In this document: piece after piece, positions 6,501-8,336 of the stretch
Layout of the letters: each line of letters opens with the position of its first letter
Position numbering within the stretch: the stretch's first letter is position 1
Assembly: GCA_934728205.1 (NCBI GenBank)
Contig: CAKVEH010000056.1
Location: 1 to 8,336, forward strand
Direction: 5' to 3'
Source: an uncultured Helicobacteraceae bacterium
GTDB taxonomy: Bacteria; Campylobacterota; Campylobacteria; Campylobacterales; Helicobacteraceae
Length of the DNA stretch: 8,336 nt
Made by a program: the position numbers and the translations under genes
Notes under the pieces: model-generated
Told to the model about the DNA's origin: nothing
The model's input: only the letters and a program-made list of their open reading frames with translations
Database searches by the model: none

Positions 6501-7088
6501 GAATCTAGCGGTGAAATGCGTGATAATCGTTTAGTATTTGGCGGTGCGGCAAAGGATTTGCAAGATTCTAGGGGAGAGTTATTTTTTGGTTTTTGTCTCG
6601 CGCTCTTTATCACTTACCTTATTTTATGTGCATTATATGGGAATTTTTCTTATCCATTTATTATTATTTTCACCGTGCCTTTTGCTGTGGCTGGAGGATT
6701 GATGGGATTGCGATTGGTAGATACATTTTTGCATTCACAAAACCTTGATATGTTAAGCCTGCTTGGCTTTATCATTTTGGTTGGAAGTGTGGTAAATAAT
6801 GCGATTTTAATCATCTATCAAACGCAATTTAACCTAAGCTATGGAATGTCCCATATTCAAAGCATTATAGAATCTACAAAAAGTCGCATTCGACCGATTT
6901 CTATGAGTATCCTTACGAGCGTATTTGGCTTGTTGCCTTTGGTGGTTTTTGGTGGAGCGGGGAGTGAGATTTATCGCGGACTTGGCAGTGTGATTATTGG
7001 TGGTTTGCTTTTTAGCGGGGTGTTGAGTGTGTTTGTGATTCCGTGTGCGTTGCTCGTGTTTTTTAAATGGCGTTATAAAATCACATAA
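3504..7088 (+). CDS. RND-family (HAE1-like) efflux pump with enlarged central cytoplasmic linker
   Basis: Proton-driven inner-membrane pump of the tripartite system. The 1194 residues exceed the usual 1020-1060. TM1 is at about 11-31; the first periplasmic porter/docking region at about 32-335 (MPYQLMPEVSRPVI, WAGATPQEIEKEI, GVGEVFYPGG); TM2-TM6 at about 338-493; a cytoplasmic linker at about 494-676; TM7 at about 677-695; the second periplasmic region at about 696-1022 (LPKGNQNFIIGYLNAPPGTS); TM8-TM12 at about 1023-1188. AcrB has about 45 residues between TM6 and TM7; here there are about 183, basic and amphipathic with several Phe, Trp and Cys. In TM4, MLIDNAIVVVENI keeps the first relay Asp (D405) but has Asn406 where AcrB has Asp408. 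In TM10, VVNNAILII has Asn1098 for AcrB Lys940. TM11 has Ser1135 at the Thr978 position. Start: ATG within the 8-base overlap with the adaptor; there is no separate binding site, so coupled. Drug, bile-salt or other substrates are possible; the sequence does not decide. Confidence 0.92.
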   Translation: MISILSFSLKKPMVVFVCVVFMLLFGFLGLSKMPYQLMPEVSRPVISIYTNWAGATPQEIEKEIINRQEKYLKGIEGLEYITSTARSGRGIVGLEFKGGVDVNVALLKVSAKMDEIKGYPNDVDKPVIAISGESIPPAIYLFMRTLEGNEREVDTYKTFFEDYILQHLERIQGVGEVFYPGGRASEMHILLDSKQLAFHNVSINEVIKAITNHNKNTTAGSLDYGMRTYKIKVQSEFSNASDILHTPIKHFDNKILYLQDLAVVSEGFAKQTSYGFLNDTRALSVQIVPMTDANVLELSKQTRRVVQELNDRILKDNGLELVWSRDQEGYILSAISVVKGNIILGIVLACVVLYVFLRGWYSMFVVLLCMPICVISAFFFLNLLGRSLNVISLAGISFAMSMLIDNAIVVVENISRHLKENKDYFSACVNGVREVIGAIFASVITTIAIFIPIMNMGEDLGQLFYDIALSVCFGLGISFFVSLFVIPSMLYNFALFNEKKSVELRYKEVKIFLHDSVRPEMALLYARLCEALAPIKLWQMFAKIHPPFAKCRVFVLRIFGNLKHLALQIPSVFARFWQRFANAIKSLSPHILRAWNATKEYINKRESLKKPLDKITSSYAFETAKNATKNFTPCLQNAIIICKQDRALDSLHDIGIRAQSLIMTKLENLLANPKNCVRFILAFMGLCVFISLILFPKLDYLPKGNQNFIIGYLNAPPGTSYEQRKEIGESIFLQNKHLIESLGYKQKSSSDLPPIKHLFFTGNENYMQLGVTSSNPDEVARLIPQIRETIQNIPDLQASIVQQGIFDKGSSTQSIYINIVGEELDSIISTAISLQSALKAKIPSMQVRPLPALENTNREIMLYPDYVALALNGFDAKSFGEIVDVVLDGKQIDEFKTPSGKTIDLVLKALPDLSTQSVQRAKESIDFQSPEDIGFIQIYTPSGKIVPLSSLSDIRQEYTMAQVRHYERERTILLVLSPPASIPIEEILQTIKQEIIPELESSGEMRDNRLVFGGAAKDLQDSRGELFFGFCLALFITYLILCALYGNFSYPFIIIFTVPFAVAGGLMGLRLVDTFLHSQNLDMLSLLGFIILVGSVVNNAILIIYQTQFNLSYGMSHIQSIIESTKSRIRPISMSILTSVFGLLPLVVFGGAGSEIYRGLGSVIIGGLLFSGVLSVFVIPCALLVFFKWRYKIT
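6343..6360. repeat. Perfect 8-bp inverted repeat inside the pump gene
   Basis: CGCTAAGC and GCTTAGCG are separated by only TC, giving a compact 18-base hairpin with a four-base effective loop. It lies in codons for the second periplasmic region. No terminator-like T-run follows. It may be chance or an mRNA structure element. Confidence 0.5.
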
Positions 7089-7102
7089 ATATGGTGGTGG
7101 AA

Positions 7103-8336
7103 ATGAAAAATTTTGTGCGAATTGCTGTTTTGCTTGCGTTGTATGCAACTTCACTTTTTAGCCTAAATCTTAGCGAAGTCATCGCACTTGCCATAGAAAA
7201 TAGCGATAAGGTAAAAGAACGAGAGCACCTAAGTGCCCAAAGCAAGAATCTAATGTATGCCCAATATGCCAAACTCTCCCCAAAGCTTGATTTGAAATAT
7301 TCTCTTACTCGTTCTAATCGCAGTATCGGGGATTATACGATTGGATTGACTGACTTAAATGCAAATTTTAATCTTTTTAATGGATTAAGGGATTTTTATG
7401 CCATTAAGCAGTATCAACATTTGCTTTCCGCACAGAATTATCTCTATGAAGCCACGAGAGAGGATATTATTTTGCTTGCTAAGACTTTGTATATCCAAAT
7501 CCTCCAAGCACGCGATAATCTTGCCATTTCAACAGAATCTATCCGCCTCTTAGAGCTCCAAAGAAGTCAAGCAGAAGAGTTCTACAAGCAGGGTATTCGA
7601 GCGAAGAGTGATTTATTGAGCGTTGAGGTTACACTTGCAAATGCCAAAATCACACAGAGTAATGATAAAAATATCCTTAATTACGCGTTGCTCTCACTTC
7701 AAAAACTCATTATGCAAGAGATTGATGTCGATACGCTTGAGCCCTTAAGCCTCCAAGCTGACACGGAAAAACTTGACTTTAAATACGAAGATTTGCAACA
7801 CCAAATGTTTGCCTCACGCTCGGAATATCTGTATATGCAAAAACTTCTTAACGCGCTAGATTCTCAAAAGAAAGCCTCGTGGGGAGCATTTTTGCCCTCT
7901 GTTGATGTGAGTTACTCGCGTCTTTGGTATGAGAGAAGTGCTGCCACACCTACTTATTCTGGGGCGAATCTAAACTCTCGCGCACAACTTAGCCTTTCTT
8001 GGAATCTCTTTAGTGGGTTTGGCGATAAATTTAGCATTGAGGCAAAAGGCTATGAATATTTAGCCCTACAAAGTCAAATAAGTGATATGAAAAAAGAGCT
8101 TAATCTCTCGCTCAATAAGGCATTAGATGATTTAAGTGTGGCAAAAACACAATATAAGGTGGCAAAAAATGCCGTGAAAATGGCGCAAGAGAACTATAAG
8201 ATAGTCCAAAATCGCTACAAACAAAATATCGAAACTTCACGCGAACTTCTTAATGCCGAAGTCGCGCTCTCTCAAGCAAGACTGCATTTTAACCAATCTG
8301 AGCACAAAATACACCTAGCCCTTGCCAACTTAGAGC
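7103..8336 (+). CDS. TolC-family outer-membrane efflux channel (cut by window end)
   Basis: Forms the outer-membrane and periplasmic exit duct of the pump. It is open to the window end: 411 codons seen, with the usual family length about 420-490, so only the C-terminus is missing. Residues 1-20 are a signal peptide (MKNFVR, then hydrophobic to LFS) followed by LNLSEVIALAIENS, the typical mature start of the OEP family. The TolC internal duplication is visible: NLFNGLRDF (90-98) against NLFSGFGDKF (301-310), and YKQGIRAKSDLLSVEV (161-176) against YKQNIETSRELLNAEV (372-387). Each half combines outer-membrane strands with long coiled helices. Start choice: ATG at 7103, 14 bases after the pump stop, with a weak GGTGG just before it and a clean signal peptide. 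An in-frame ATG at 7091 would put an acidic MVVE in front of the signal and has no binding site. It is third in the operon and probably coupled to the pump gene. Confidence 0.92.
   Translation, partial: MKNFVRIAVLLALYATSLFSLNLSEVIALAIENSDKVKEREHLSAQSKNLMYAQYAKLSPKLDLKYSLTRSNRSIGDYTIGLTDLNANFNLFNGLRDFYAIKQYQHLLSAQNYLYEATREDIILLAKTLYIQILQARDNLAISTESIRLLELQRSQAEEFYKQGIRAKSDLLSVEVTLANAKITQSNDKNILNYALLSLQKLIMQEIDVDTLEPLSLQADTEKLDFKYEDLQHQMFASRSEYLYMQKLLNALDSQKKASWGAFLPSVDVSYSRLWYERSAATPTYSGANLNSRAQLSLSWNLFSGFGDKFSIEAKGYEYLALQSQISDMKKELNLSLNKALDDLSVAKTQYKVAKNAVKMAQENYKIVQNRYKQNIETSRELLNAEVALSQARLHFNQSEHKIHLALANLE

Noticed and set aside
3504..7088. Naming the operon hefABC or cmeABC
   Set aside because: Gene order fits cmeABC, but the relay residues and linker differ from the HefC sequence I remember, so a symbol would be a guess.
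741..8336. Frequent AGAATCT/AGATTCT words across genes as a signal sequence
   Set aside because: Rough count is only modestly above expectation and most are Glu-Ser, Asp-Ser or Asn-Leu codon pairs.

Overview
The window most likely comes from a Campylobacterota genome, probably an enterohepatic Helicobacter. The DNA is moderately AT-rich, strong AGGA-type ribosome binding sites precede several genes, and promoters show clear TATAAT-like -10 boxes without good -35 boxes. The protein families also fit: an LPP20-type lipoprotein, a ModE protein reduced to its DNA-binding domain, and a three-gene RND pump. The species cannot be fixed from the sequence alone.

Layout. (1) Positions 1-464, minus strand: N-terminal part of an LPP20-family lipoprotein, preceded by a very good sigma-54 promoter (515-531), which suggests flagellar-class control. 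(2) 465-740: divergent intergenic region with that promoter, a TATAAT promoter for the next gene and a 17-bp inverted repeat in its leader. (3) 741-1133, plus: short ModE-type regulator. (4) 1269-1709, plus: MarR-family regulator. (5) About 1721-2267, minus: RNase P RNA (rnpB), convergent with marR and unusually long (about 545 nt), because its P12 arm carries about 200 extra bases with internal hairpins. (6) 2275-2328: compact divergent promoter region for rnpB and the efflux operon, with a dyad that could be an operator. (7) 2363-8336, plus: a tightly coupled efflux operon of periplasmic adaptor, RND inner-membrane pump and TolC-type outer-membrane channel, the last cut by the window end.

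The efflux genes should form one tripartite pump across the envelope. Adaptor and pump genes overlap by 8 bases, and the channel start follows the pump stop by 14 bases. The MarR protein upstream is a plausible repressor, but rnpB lies between it and the operon, so the link is inference.

The most unusual features are the two large insertions. One enlarges P12 of RNase P RNA. The other adds about 140 residues to the normally short cytoplasmic linker between the two halves of the RND pump. The pump also lacks the second Asp and the Lys of the AcrB-type proton relay. No CRISPR array, tRNA, rRNA or insertion sequence was seen.
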